A DNA stretch of 43,444 nucleotides from Vulcanimicrobiota bacterium. Lineage in GTDB: Bacteria > Vulcanimicrobiota > Vulcanimicrobiia > Vulcanimicrobiales > Vulcanimicrobiaceae. Below, piece after piece: positions 25,045-33,767 of this stretch. Below the pieces are notes generated by a model. That model made no database searches. It saw only the letters and a program-made list of their open reading frames with translations, and was not told the origin of the DNA. The DNA lies in the NCBI GenBank assembly GCA_019233415.1, contig JAFAMK010000023.1, positions 1 through 43,444 on the forward strand. The letters run 5' to 3'. How positions within the stretch are numbered: the stretch's first letter is position 1; each line of letters begins with the position of its first letter. Made by a program: the position numbers and the translations under genes.

Positions 25045-25905
25045 GTGGCCCGCATGATCCTGATCGCGGCCGGCATCCTCATCGTCGGCTGGCTCGGCGC
25101 GATTCAACTCGCGTCGTCGGCGGCATACGGCGACCTCGCGGTGCGCCCATCGCTCCCCGCTCTCCTGCACGACGTCGCGCCGAAGCTGCTGCGCCCGTTT
25201 CTCGGCGGAACGGCCGCGCGCGCCGCAGCCGCACTCCACAACGGTGACCTCACAACCGCCGGCGAGTTGATCGCGACGCTCCCCGATGACGCGCCGAGCG
25301 CCGACCTGCGCGGCCAACTCGCCGAAGCACGCGGCGACCGAGACGCCGCGGTGCGCAACTACGTCCACGCCAGCGACGTAATCCGCGCACAAGCACTGAT
25401 CGAAGCAGTCGCGGTAGCCGACCCCGCACGCGCGCTCGCCGACCAACAGCGGCTAGTCGCGGGGTTGCGAGACGATCCGAGCGCTGCAGAGGTAACCGGC
25501 GAAGCGTGGTGGCGTCTCGGCCAACTGCAAGCTGCTGCCGCGTACCGCGAGTCCAATCCTGGGCGTCGTGCCGCGTACGACCGTGCCGCAGAGGCGTCGT
25601 ACGAACGTGCGCTGACGCTCGCGCCGAACGAAGAGACGTACCTGCTTGCCGCCGGCTATCAGTCGCTCAAACTCGGCGCGCTCGCCGCCGCGACGCGCTG
25701 GTACACGCACGCCGTCGAGGTCGTCCCGAACAGCGCCGACGCGTTCGGCGGCCTCGCCTGGAGTGCAGCACTGCGCGGCGACTGCGCGGGTGCGCGTACG
25801 TATCTCGCGCGGTCGCGCGCGCGGCGTGCCGCGAGCGGCGCGACCTCGCGCGACCCGGCCGCCGACCCGCTCGCCGGACCCGCACTGAAGCGCTGCACGA
25901 CGTGA
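25045..25905 (+). CDS. Membrane-anchored TPR-repeat protein
   Basis: A 286-residue protein with one N-terminal hydrophobic segment (about residues 4-25) and then alpha-helical repeats. The stretch from AAYDRAAEASYERALTLAPN to WYTHAVEVVPNSADAFGGLAW is classic TPR spacing, and an earlier, looser repeat occupies residues 55-150. TPRs mediate protein-protein contacts, so this is likely a periplasm-facing scaffold or envelope assembly factor; no specific partner is evident. GTG start with AGGGAT upstream; ATG at 25054 is an alternative. It overlaps the glycosyltransferase gene by 4 nt, suggesting a joint role, perhaps in surface glycan synthesis. Confidence 0.68.
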   Translation: MARMILIAAGILIVGWLGAIQLASSAAYGDLAVRPSLPALLHDVAPKLLRPFLGGTAARAAAALHNGDLTTAGELIATLPDDAPSADLRGQLAEARGDRDAAVRNYVHASDVIRAQALIEAVAVADPARALADQQRLVAGLRDDPSAAEVTGEAWWRLGQLQAAAAYRESNPGRRAAYDRAAEASYERALTLAPNEETYLLAAGYQSLKLGALAAATRWYTHAVEVVPNSADAFGGLAWSAALRGDCAGARTYLARSRARRAASGATSRDPAADPLAGPALKRCTT

Positions 25906-26927
25906 TCGTCGCCCTCGACACGCAACTCGCCATCGGCACCGCGACCGGAATCGGCGTCTACCAGCGCGACCTCGCCGCGGCGCTGCTCGCGGAGTCGGTC
26001 GCCGTGCGCGAGTTGCGCCTGCCGGGGCTCGATCCGTGGCGCTTCGACCGCCGCATCCTTTGGGATCAGCTTTTCCTCCCGCTCCAAGCCGCGCGCAGCG
26101 ACGCGACGGTCCTCCACGCGACCGCCGGCACGATGCCGCTCGTACGCACGCTCCCAACGGTCGTGACCGTGCACGACCTCGCCTGGCACCGCGTGCAGGG
26201 CCACACTCGCTCCTACGCGCGCACCTACTTCGGCGCGCTGCAATCGCGCGCGTACCGCACCGCGTCGGCGATCGTGTGCGACTCGCAGTTCAGCGCGGAC
26301 GAGTACCGCGACCTCGTCGACCCGAGCGCGCATGTCGACGTCGTCCACCCAGGGGTCGACCAGCGTTTCGCCGCGCTCACGCGCACGCCAGACGAGTCGC
26401 CGTTCGCGCTCGTCGTTGGCACAGTAGAGGCGCGCAAGAACCTCCTGGTCCTCGTCGAGACGCTCCCCGCGCTCACCTCGCTGCGCCTCGTCTCGGTCGG
26501 ACCGTTCACACCGTACGCCGACATCGTCCGCGCGCGTGCGGCGGAACTCGGCGTCGTCGACCGCGTCGAGCTGCGCGGATACGTCACACGAGCGGAGGTC
26601 GACGACCTTTATGCGCGCGCGGCGTGCGCGCTCGTCCCGTCACGCTACGAGGGCTTCGGCTACGCGCTTGCCGAGGCGCTATGCGCCGGGCTGCCGGCGG
26701 TCGCTGCGCGCTCTTCATCGCTGGTCGAGGTCGCGGGGGACGACGTCGCACTGGTGCCACCGGACGACGCCGTCGCGTGGACCGACGCGATCCGCGGCGT
26801 GCTCACCGACCGTGACGCGGCGCAGACGCGTGCCGGAGCACTGCGTGCGCGCGCGGCAGAACGCTTCAGCTGGCCGACCGCCGCGATCCGGATGATGGAA
26901 ATCTACGCAGACGTCGAGGGGCGGTGA
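25902..26927 (+). CDS. Glycosyltransferase family 4 protein
   Basis: A 341-residue GT-B glycosyltransferase. The N-terminal half has IGVYQRDLAAALL and TVHDLAWHR, typical of the acceptor domain. The C-terminal half has VGTVEARKN (donor loop), LRGYVTRAEVDDLYARAACALVPSRYEGFG and the E-x7-E-like EGFGYALAEALCAGLP. GT4 enzymes of this type usually transfer mannose or related sugars from nucleotide donors in LPS, capsule or exopolysaccharide synthesis. The GTG start overlaps the TPR stop. Acceptor and sugar cannot be read from the sequence. Confidence 0.88.
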   Translation: MIVALDTQLAIGTATGIGVYQRDLAAALLAESVAVRELRLPGLDPWRFDRRILWDQLFLPLQAARSDATVLHATAGTMPLVRTLPTVVTVHDLAWHRVQGHTRSYARTYFGALQSRAYRTASAIVCDSQFSADEYRDLVDPSAHVDVVHPGVDQRFAALTRTPDESPFALVVGTVEARKNLLVLVETLPALTSLRLVSVGPFTPYADIVRARAAELGVVDRVELRGYVTRAEVDDLYARAACALVPSRYEGFGYALAEALCAGLPAVAARSSSLVEVAGDDVALVPPDDAVAWTDAIRGVLTDRDAAQTRAGALRARAAERFSWPTAAIRMMEIYADVEGR

Positions 26928-26953
26928 GAATAACCCTTCGACGCGACGCGAAA

Positions 26954-28126
26954 TCAGAAATTGTGCGTGATCACTTTCCACTTTCGCGCTGGAACGGTCG
27001 TGCCGGTGCTTCCGACGTACGTAAACTGGTAGCTGGGAAAAGCTCCGCCTTGCTGCGTCGACCAACACTGCGGTATCCCGCTCGGGTCGTTCGTGAGCGC
27101 TTCGAAATGTGTGTTCGATGGGCTAACTTCCTCCAGTGTCGTAGACCCGATCGGTAGAAGAAATGCCGACGCCTGTACTGGCTCACTTTGTTGGACATTC
27201 GTATCATAGCCGATGTCCTGACAATAGCCCGGGCTTCCCAGTGGTTGATTCGGCTCATTGTAATACTCGGTGAAGCTCCATCCTTCGCCTCCAGGATTGC
27301 CCGGAGTGTTTCCCGACTGCAACGATCCGCTCTCCATGGCAAGATCTTCCCACGTCGACGTACGTTGATTGTAGAGCATTGCGTGCCAGTTACCGTCCGA
27401 TGCCAGAAAGTTCTCTATAGAGTACACGTTCGAGATCGTGCCGTCGGTGTGTTGAACGACGTACGAATAGTTGTACCAAGAACTCGTTCCGAGCGTTTTC
27501 ACGACCACAAACTCACCGCCGTTCTTGCAGAAGTCGAAGACATAGAAAGCGCTCAGCGGCGAGGATGCTACGTCGTTCGGTGCTGCAGCCCAGTAGCCGG
27601 TACCGCTCTCGAAGCACTCGTTTCCCGGCCCTTTCGTCGTATCGGCGAAAACGACGTTCGACGTTGCTCCTCCCTGTGGATTGACGCCTCGGGGTTGCGA
27701 TCCAGGAGCGATTGCATTGATCGCCCAAGATTGAATGGCGTATACACCGTTATAGCCGGAAACGTCGAAGAACGAGCCGATATTTGCGTGCTCGAACGGA
27801 GATGCCGCTGTGATGTTGTTGGGCCGGCGGATATGGAGTGACGAGGTGTGTTCCATTGGGAACACTCCCTTTATTGCCGTGGCGCGATTTAGTGCGACAA
27901 GTTGTGCTGAGTTCAAGTTCGAGCCGGCTGTCGTATCGCGGACGACGGAGGCCAGCGAATCCAGCGAAGTCAGCGGCCTCCCAGCACCGGTGGGAAGTAC
28001 CGCGTCTGATTCGATAGAGGATGATAGCGGCGTGGAATTCGATGTAACGGTGCCGCATGACGACAAAAAAAGCGCCAGTGATGGTGCTACAACAGCCAGC
28101 AGCCAGCGTGGCTTTTCCGTAAGCAT
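26954..28126 (-). CDS. Secreted lipoprotein of unknown function, low-G+C gene
   Basis: A 390-residue protein starting at ATG 28126 behind GGGAG. Its lipobox LSSC puts the acylated Cys near residue 24, so it is a surface or periplasmic lipoprotein. After a Ser/Thr-rich linker comes a globular region rich in Trp, Tyr, Asn and Gly with four further Cys (NECFES, FDFCKN, GYCQD, PQCWS), compatible with two disulfides. Strand-like segments include YNYSYVVQHTDGTISNVYSIEN. I recognise no family. One 60-base line (27181-27240) counts 31 G+C, far below the roughly 70% of neighbours, suggesting recent acquisition. It converges on the glycosyltransferase gene with a 26-bp gap and no obvious terminator. 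Confidence 0.75.
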   Translation of the reverse strand: MLTEKPRWLLAVVAPSLALFLSSCGTVTSNSTPLSSSIESDAVLPTGAGRPLTSLDSLASVVRDTTAGSNLNSAQLVALNRATAIKGVFPMEHTSSLHIRRPNNITAASPFEHANIGSFFDVSGYNGVYAIQSWAINAIAPGSQPRGVNPQGGATSNVVFADTTKGPGNECFESGTGYWAAAPNDVASSPLSAFYVFDFCKNGGEFVVVKTLGTSSWYNYSYVVQHTDGTISNVYSIENFLASDGNWHAMLYNQRTSTWEDLAMESGSLQSGNTPGNPGGEGWSFTEYYNEPNQPLGSPGYCQDIGYDTNVQQSEPVQASAFLLPIGSTTLEEVSPSNTHFEALTNDPSGIPQCWSTQQGGAFPSYQFTYVGSTGTTVPARKWKVITHNF

Positions 28127-28261
28127 TTGAGCTCCCTCGAGATCGTTGACCCAGATTTGGCTCGTTGTAAGGGCATAGCAACCCGACAACAGCCTGAACA
28201 AGGCGTTTTCGATCTATAAGTCCGGCTCCTGGGCGACGAGTGGGTTCCCAAGCCTCACAGC

Positions 28262-29938
28262 TTAGTAAATCAGCGAACCCGGCCCCCCAGGGGGCACCGA
28301 ACCGTCATCCGGGGCAAAGGTCAGGCGCAGCGGATACGAAGACCCACCCTCCGGCATCGTGACGATGCGAATACGCCGGAACGTCCCCGCATTGATCGTC
28401 TCCTGCCAAATCTTGAACCGCGAGAACGCCGGCAGCGCGTGCGCTTGGACGAGCGTACCGTCGACGAGGAACGTGCCCGTTGCGCGTCCGCCGCGCGGGT
28501 TTGCATAGAGCGCGATCGCGCGCGGCCCGCGGGTCATGTTGACGATCACCACGTTCAGCGTCTGCTCGACGCCGTAGTCGCCGCTGAGCGCCTCGCCCTG
28601 GCGCAGGTTCGGGAGCGGAAGCTGGCCGATCGGAATGTCGAGGTCGTCGCCTTCGACGTCGTACGTGCGCTCGAAGACGAACGACGGCACCGGGTAGACG
28701 CCGCGCGCGTGCGGCGCGCCGCCGGAGAGCAGTTGCGAGGTGTCGCCGGGTGCTTCGTCCATGGCCATCGCGTCTTGTGCGACCAGCGCCAGCTCGAGCG
28801 GGTCGCCGCTCACCAGGCGCAGCTGCAAGATGCCGCTGACGACGCTCTGCGGCGGCAGTGGGTGCACGACAAGGCTCGTGGTCGCGCCCGCGGCGATCGT
28901 CAGGACCTGGCCCTCGTTGCGCGCCTCGCGCACCAAGAACCGTTTGGTCGAGAGGTGCCCGACCTCCATCTCGTTCGGCCCCGGCCCGGCGCTGCCGTCG
29001 ATCATCTGCACCGTCGCCGGCGCGTTCGACGTGTTGCGCGCGACGAGCACGATGCGGCGCGCCGGTTCGCTTCCGGGGTTGTAGTGGTAGTACAGGAACC
29101 GCTGTGCCTGCGTGCGGTCGAGCCGCGCGGTGAACAGCACGCCGTTCGCGGTCAGCCGCTCCGGATAGTCGCTGACGAGCAGCCGCGACGGCTGGATCGT
29201 CGGGAGCGCGGTGTTCTCGACGCTCACGTGCGTCGAGCCGTTGACGTCGAGGTAGCCGTTGCCGCTGATCCGCACGGGGACGTCGAGCTCGAGACGGTCG
29301 TCGATCTTCAGGTCGCCCCGCAGTGGAATGCCGTCGGGCGCGACGGTGACGGTTGCGCCGATCCGCGCGTTTGCGGCGCGCGTGACCGCGGTCACGATCG
29401 CTTCGCGCAGATAGTCGGTGGACGTCGGGTTCCCGGTGACGCGCAGCGACGTCTCGTCGGCAACGGTGCCCGCGGCGTTCGCGACGCGGACAGGGACGTC
29501 GCGCGTCACGCCGCGCGTGTCGGTCAGCGTGACGGTCGTCGTGCCGACCTTCACGCCGGTCACGTAGAGGACGCGCTGCGCCTGATCGACGACGGCGGTC
29601 GCGACGGTCGCGTCCGCGACGGTGCTCGTCACGTCGCCGAGCGCGCTGTTGATGCGGCCCGCGACGGTCTTGCCGGGTTCGACGTTCAGCAGCGGCGGCT
29701 CGACCACGATTGGGGGCGGCGTGGGCGTCGCGGTCGGCACTGGGCTGGCCGACTCGCCAGGCGATGCCGATGCCCCCGGCGATGCGGACGCCGCGGGGAC
29801 GGGCGTCACGACGTTGCCGGGCGGGTTGACCGGTCCGGTGCTGGGCGGTGGGACGGGGGGATTCACTTGTGCCGACGCGGCGAGCGCGGCGGCGACCACC
29901 AACGCGAGGCTACAGAACGGCGCGAGGACGCGTCGCAA
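28262..29938 (-). CDS. Secreted protein with pilus/secretin-type N-terminal domain
   Basis: With the TTG start at 29938, preceded by AAGGAG at correct distance, the protein has 558 residues: a signal peptide ending near ASA, a Pro/Ala/Ser-rich linker (about 30-85), and a domain LNVEPGKTVAGRI...VLYVTGVKVGTTTVTLTD. That domain resembles the T2SS/T3SS pilus-formation N-terminal region found in CpaC-like secretins (PF13629) or a bacterial Ig-like domain. The rest is beta-rich, with no secretin channel domain seen. A longer frame upstream (to 30106) runs antisense-free over the recQ 3' end and lacks a signal peptide, so I rejected it. It follows recQ with a 22-nt gap, likely co-transcribed. Function unknown. 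Confidence 0.7.
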   Translation of the reverse strand: MRRVLAPFCSLALVVAAALAASAQVNPPVPPPSTGPVNPPGNVVTPVPAASASPGASASPGESASPVPTATPTPPPIVVEPPLLNVEPGKTVAGRINSALGDVTSTVADATVATAVVDQAQRVLYVTGVKVGTTTVTLTDTRGVTRDVPVRVANAAGTVADETSLRVTGNPTSTDYLREAIVTAVTRAANARIGATVTVAPDGIPLRGDLKIDDRLELDVPVRISGNGYLDVNGSTHVSVENTALPTIQPSRLLVSDYPERLTANGVLFTARLDRTQAQRFLYYHYNPGSEPARRIVLVARNTSNAPATVQMIDGSAGPGPNEMEVGHLSTKRFLVREARNEGQVLTIAAGATTSLVVHPLPPQSVVSGILQLRLVSGDPLELALVAQDAMAMDEAPGDTSQLLSGGAPHARGVYPVPSFVFERTYDVEGDDLDIPIGQLPLPNLRQGEALSGDYGVEQTLNVVIVNMTRGPRAIALYANPRGGRATGTFLVDGTLVQAHALPAFSRFKIWQETINAGTFRRIRIVTMPEGGSSYPLRLTFAPDDGSVPPGGPGSLIY

Positions 29939-29960
29939 GCGACTCCTTATCCGGAACGGG

Positions 29961-31598
29961 TTACGCGATCTTCTGTTCGGCGGGCTCCCGCGAGACGGCC
30001 GATGCCAAGAGCGTCTTGTAGCCGACGTTCGGGAACAGCACCGTGACGAGGTCTTTCTCGGCGCGCTCGACCGTGCCTTGTCCGAATTTCGGGTGGTAGA
30101 CCACATCGGCGATCCGGTAGCCCGACGAGGTCAGGACCCGGTGGCCGTCGAGGCAGTTGTCGCACGCGCCGCAGGTCTCGGCGTCGTAGTCCTCACCGAA
30201 GTAGTTCAGGATGAAGCGGCGCCGGCAGCCCGTCGTCTCGGCGTACTGCAGCATCATCGCGAGCTTCGACTGGTCGTACTTCTTCTTCGTTTCGTAGTTG
30301 GCGAGGTTGAGGACCATTTCGCGCTGCTCGCGCGCGGCCTCGGTCAGCACGTACTTCCCGCGCATCGCGTTCTCGATGAAGCCGCCCTTCTTGAGCAGCG
30401 CGAGGATCACTTTGAGCTTGGTGAGCGGAAGTTGCGTGATCTTGCGCAGGTCGGTCAGGCTCACGCCGCCTTCCTGGTCGCCGAAGATTTCGAGCGTCCC
30501 GAAGACCTTCTGCACTTCCTCGACGTCGGGATACTTGCCGGTCAGGAAGTAGTTCTGCACGCGCGTGTCGCTCATGCGGTAGATCAGCACGCACTTCGAC
30601 GGGTCGCCGTCGCGGCCGGCACGGCCCGCCTCCTGCGTGTACGCCTCGACCGAGCCCGGCAGATCGTAGTGCACGACGAACCGGATGTTCGGCTTGTCGA
30701 TCCCGAGGCCGAACGCGTTGGTCGCGACGACGGCGCGAATCGCCTCCTGCATGAACAGCTCGTGGACCGCGGTGCGGTCGTGCTTCTGCAGCTTCGAGTG
30801 GTAGACGGCCGCGGGCAGACCCAGCTCGTCTTGCAGGTACTTCTGCACTTCGAGCGCGTTCTTGATCGTCGCGGTGTAGACGATCCCGGTCGCCTCCAGC
30901 TCGCCGCGCTGGAAGAGTTCCTTCAGTTCCTTGAGTTTGCCGGCTTCGCTCTCGGCGCGCTTGACGACGTACTGCAGGTTCGGGCGGTCGAACCCTTTGA
31001 CGATCGGCTTGACGTGCGGGATCCCGAGCTGGATGAGGATGTCCTCGCGGACCGCCGGGGTCGCCGTCGCGGTGAGCGCGAGGACGGTCGGCTTCCCGAG
31101 CTGGCGGATCACCTTGCCCAGGTTCAGGTAGGCGGGGCGGAAGTCGTGACCCCACTGCGAGATACAGTGCGCCTCGTCGACGACGAACAGCGGAATCGTC
31201 AGCTTCTGCAAGAGCGCGACGAACGCGTCGTCTTCGAGCTTCTCGGGCGTGACGAAGACGATCTTCAGCTCGCCGGATGCGATGCGCGCCATCGCCGTGA
31301 TTTCCTGGTCTTCGGAGAGGGTCGAGTTGAGCGCCGCGGTCGCGGTGACGCCGCGCTCCGACAGCATGTCGAGCTGATCTTTCATCAACGCAATGAGCGG
31401 TGAGACGACGATCGTCGTCCCGCCCATCAGCAGCGCGGGGAGCTGGTAGCAGAGCGACTTGCCGGCCCCGGTCGCCAGGATTGCAAGGGTGTCCTCCCCG
31501 TCCATGATGCGGGAGATGACCTCTTCCTGTCCGGGGTTGAACCGCTCGTATCCGAACTTTTCGCGCAGCGCCGCGCGCAAGTCGACCATGGTTGTCAT
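29961..31598 (-). CDS. recQ: RecQ-family DNA helicase with C-terminal Tudor-like domain
   Basis: A 545-residue 3'-5' superfamily-2 helicase for recombination and repair. Motifs: Walker A ATGAGKSLCYQLP, DEAH box VDEAHCISQWGHDFR (RecQ-specific aromatic-rich loop follows), and motif VI QEAGRAGRDG. A winged-helix-like segment (VSLTDLRKITQLPLTKLKVIL) precedes the zinc site CRRRFILNYFGE...CGACDNC. HRDC is absent; instead the last ~50 residues (YHPKFGQGTVERAEK, VLFPNVGYKTLL) resemble the PcrA/UvrD C-terminal Tudor-like domain. ATG 31598 follows GAGGGA closely; ATG 31589 is the alternative. It is divergent from dnaX. Confidence 0.92.
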   Translation of the reverse strand: MTTMVDLRAALREKFGYERFNPGQEEVISRIMDGEDTLAILATGAGKSLCYQLPALLMGGTTIVVSPLIALMKDQLDMLSERGVTATAALNSTLSEDQEITAMARIASGELKIVFVTPEKLEDDAFVALLQKLTIPLFVVDEAHCISQWGHDFRPAYLNLGKVIRQLGKPTVLALTATATPAVREDILIQLGIPHVKPIVKGFDRPNLQYVVKRAESEAGKLKELKELFQRGELEATGIVYTATIKNALEVQKYLQDELGLPAAVYHSKLQKHDRTAVHELFMQEAIRAVVATNAFGLGIDKPNIRFVVHYDLPGSVEAYTQEAGRAGRDGDPSKCVLIYRMSDTRVQNYFLTGKYPDVEEVQKVFGTLEIFGDQEGGVSLTDLRKITQLPLTKLKVILALLKKGGFIENAMRGKYVLTEAAREQREMVLNLANYETKKKYDQSKLAMMLQYAETTGCRRRFILNYFGEDYDAETCGACDNCLDGHRVLTSSGYRIADVVYHPKFGQGTVERAEKDLVTVLFPNVGYKTLLASAVSREPAEQKIA

Positions 31599-31690
31599 CG
31601 TCCCTCGATCTCGGTACCCGCCCACTCGCAGACGAGAGGCGACGCCTCGCTTGGAAAGCGGGCGCCGCGGCCATCTCAATGCCGGCGCAC

Positions 31691-31709
31691 TCCGGGTACC
31701 CTACCCGGA
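31691..31709. repeat. Perfect inverted repeat in the recQ-dnaX divergent region
   Basis: TCCGGGTA (31691-31698) and TACCCGGA (31702-31709) form a perfect 8-bp inverted repeat around CCC. It sits in the 214-bp spacer between recQ and dnaX and could be an operator or hairpin. A second small hairpin, GCTCCT-GAG-AGGAGC, is at 31743-31757. No RNA gene was recognised in this spacer. Confidence 0.35.
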
Positions 31710-31812
31710 CCTCCTTAAAACGCTGTGAAACCGTGCCGAGTTGCTCCTGAGAGGAGCGATCTGCCGGACTCCGCCGGACGGGACCGGCCTGTGGCGCCCC
31801 GAATCTACGGGG

Positions 31813-33426
31813 GTGTCGCTGTATCGAACCTGGCGGCCACGGACGTTCGCCGATTTGGTCGGCCAGGACGCGGTGGTCAAGACGCTGACGACGGCCCTGG
31901 AGACCGGCCGCCTCGCGCACGCGTACCTGTTTTCCGGCCCGCGCGGTTCCGGCAAGACGTCGGCCGCGAAGATTCTCGCGCGCTGCATCGAGTGCGTCAA
32001 CGGGCCGACGGCGATGCCCGACAACACCTGCCCGAACTGCGTCGCGATCCTCGACGGGACCGCGCTCGACGTACTCGAGATCGACGCCGCGTCGAACCGC
32101 GGCATCGACGAGATTCGCGCGTTGCGCGACGCGGTGAAGTTCGCGCCCTCGGTGATGCGCAAGAAAGTGTACATCATCGACGAAGCGCACATGCTCACTA
32201 AAGAGGGCGCCACCGCGTTTCTGAAGACGCTGGAAGAGCCGCCGGAGTGGGCGGTGTTCGTGCTCGCCACGACCGCGCCCGAAGCGCTGCCGCCGACGAT
32301 TCTCTCGCGCTGCCAGCGCTACGCATTTCGGCGCATCGCGATCCCGACGATGATCGCGCGGATGCGCGAGATCGCGAACGCCGAGGGAATCGTCATCGAC
32401 GATGCGGCGCTCGGCACGATCGCGTACCGCGCCGACGGCGGGCTGCGTGACGCGCTGACGATGCTCGAACAGGTCGCCGCGTTCGCGAACGGTCCGGTCG
32501 ACGCGACCGTCGTCGATGCGGCGTTCGGCCAGACCGGGCGCGAGTTCGCGCGCGCGCTGCGCGACGCGGCGCTCGACGGCGACGCGGCGCAGGCGCTGCG
32601 CATCGTCGACGAGGCGTCGGACGCGGGGACCGACATGACCGGGCTGATCCGCAGCACGATCGCCGAGTTCCGCCACCTGCTCGTCGCGCGCGTGAACCCC
32701 GAACTGCTCGCCCGCGACCTCGCCGAGGACGACGCGCAGAGCGCGCGCGAGCGCGCCGCCGCGACGCCGCAGGCGCGGCTCGTGCGCGCGCTGCGCCTAC
32801 TCGCCGACGCGCTCGCCGCGGCGCGCGGCTCCGGCAACGCACGGCTCGAAGTGGAGAGCGCGGTGCTGCGCTTCGTGCTGCAGGGCGAAGACCCGAGCCT
32901 CGACGCGCTGGCCGCCCGCATCAGCGCGCTGGAGTCCGGCGACGCTGCCGCACCACGCCCCGCGCCAGCGCCCGTGGCGCCGCCGCGCGCCAAGCCGGTC
33001 GCGAAGGCGCCCGAACCGGAGCCCGTACCGGCGCCGCCGCCTCCGCAGCCCGCGCCACCACAGAAGCAGCAGCCGGCGGTCGCGCCGACGGAGTTGTCGC
33101 TGCAGAAGCTGCGCACGCTGTGGCAGAACATCCGCACACGCGCAGAGAGCGAAAAGACCTCGCTGCGCGCGGGGCTCTCGCGGGCGACGGTCGCGTCGCT
33201 CGAGGGCGACGTGCTGACGCTGCGGGTCCCCGACCCGATGGCGAGCGAGGTGCTCAAGAAGGACGCGGCGACGGTGAAGAAGGCGATCGCCGACGTGACG
33301 GGGCGCGCGCTCGACCTGCGCGTCGCGGTCGGCGCGGGCGGGCCGCCGCCCGAGACCGGCGCCGGCAACGACGACGGCGAAGAGCAGGACGACCTGATGC
33401 GCTACGCGCTCGAAAAGCTCTCGTGA
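31813..33426 (+). CDS. dnaX: DNA polymerase III subunit gamma/tau
   Basis: DnaX is the clamp-loader ATPase of the replicase. The 537-residue protein starts at GTG 31813 (SLYRTWRPRTFADLVGQD, the usual N-terminus). It shows Walker A GPRGSGKTS, a four-Cys zinc module (CIEC...CPNC), Walker B IIDEAHMLT, and the sensor/arginine-finger region TILSRCQRY. After the ATPase come the helical collar, a Pro/Ala-rich linker (about 400-450) and a C-terminal tau-like domain. I did not notice a slippery A-run of the E. coli gamma-frameshift type. An earlier in-frame start at 31741 lacks homology. ebfC and recR follow in the conserved order. Confidence 0.93.
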   Translation: MSLYRTWRPRTFADLVGQDAVVKTLTTALETGRLAHAYLFSGPRGSGKTSAAKILARCIECVNGPTAMPDNTCPNCVAILDGTALDVLEIDAASNRGIDEIRALRDAVKFAPSVMRKKVYIIDEAHMLTKEGATAFLKTLEEPPEWAVFVLATTAPEALPPTILSRCQRYAFRRIAIPTMIARMREIANAEGIVIDDAALGTIAYRADGGLRDALTMLEQVAAFANGPVDATVVDAAFGQTGREFARALRDAALDGDAAQALRIVDEASDAGTDMTGLIRSTIAEFRHLLVARVNPELLARDLAEDDAQSARERAAATPQARLVRALRLLADALAAARGSGNARLEVESAVLRFVLQGEDPSLDALAARISALESGDAAAPRPAPAPVAPPRAKPVAKAPEPEPVPAPPPPQPAPPQKQQPAVAPTELSLQKLRTLWQNIRTRAESEKTSLRAGLSRATVASLEGDVLTLRVPDPMASEVLKKDAATVKKAIADVTGRALDLRVAVGAGGPPPETGAGNDDGEEQDDLMRYALEKLS

Positions 33427-33452
33427 ACGCCGGCGCCGAAGACCGAGGACAG

Positions 33453-33755
33453 ATGAACAACCAGATGATGAACCAGCTGCGCAAGATGCAGCAAGAGATG
33501 GCGAAAGCTCAGGACGAGATCCAGAGCACGACGGTCGAGGGCGTCGCCGGCGGCAGCGTCGTCAAGCTGACGATGACCGGCGACTTTCGCGTCACGAAGA
33601 TCGCGCTCGACCGCAGCGTCGTCGACGCGGACGACGTCGAGACGCTCGAAGACCTGATCATCGCGGCGTTCAACGACGCGCGCGGCAAGGCCGAGGAATT
33701 CGCCGCGAAGCGGATGGGCTCGGTCACCGGCGGGATCAAGATTCCGGGAATGTAG
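33453..33755 (+). CDS. ebfC: YbaB/EbfC family nucleoid-associated protein
   Basis: A 100-residue DNA-binding dimer of the YbaB/EbfC family. It starts NNQMMNQLRKMQQEMAKAQDEI (helix) and has the strand block VEGVAGGSVVKLTMTGDFRVTKI and a C-terminal helix. The ATG follows a GAGG motif; a GTG at 33423, overlapping the dnaX stop, would add ten residues. The stop TAG at 33753-33755 is in the same frame as the following recR. Confidence 0.92.
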   Translation: MNNQMMNQLRKMQQEMAKAQDEIQSTTVEGVAGGSVVKLTMTGDFRVTKIALDRSVVDADDVETLEDLIIAAFNDARGKAEEFAAKRMGSVTGGIKIPGM

Positions 33756-33767
33756 GCGGAGCGCACC

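Noticed and set aside
28225..28250. A third GGGAAC (minus strand) upstream of the low-G+C lipoprotein gene
   Set aside because: At 17-nt spacing the -10 position reads GCC, not CGT, so it does not match the paired elements before tamB and bamA.
31709..31717. TAAGGAGGT on the minus strand, a perfect Shine-Dalgarno-like sequence upstream of recQ
   Set aside because: No start codon lies at suitable distance, and the nearest GTG opens only a four-codon frame.
31599..31812. Possible SRP (4.5S) RNA gene upstream of dnaX, a common position in other bacteria
   Set aside because: I could not find the conserved GGAAGGAAGCAGCC-like core on either strand; only small hairpins are present.
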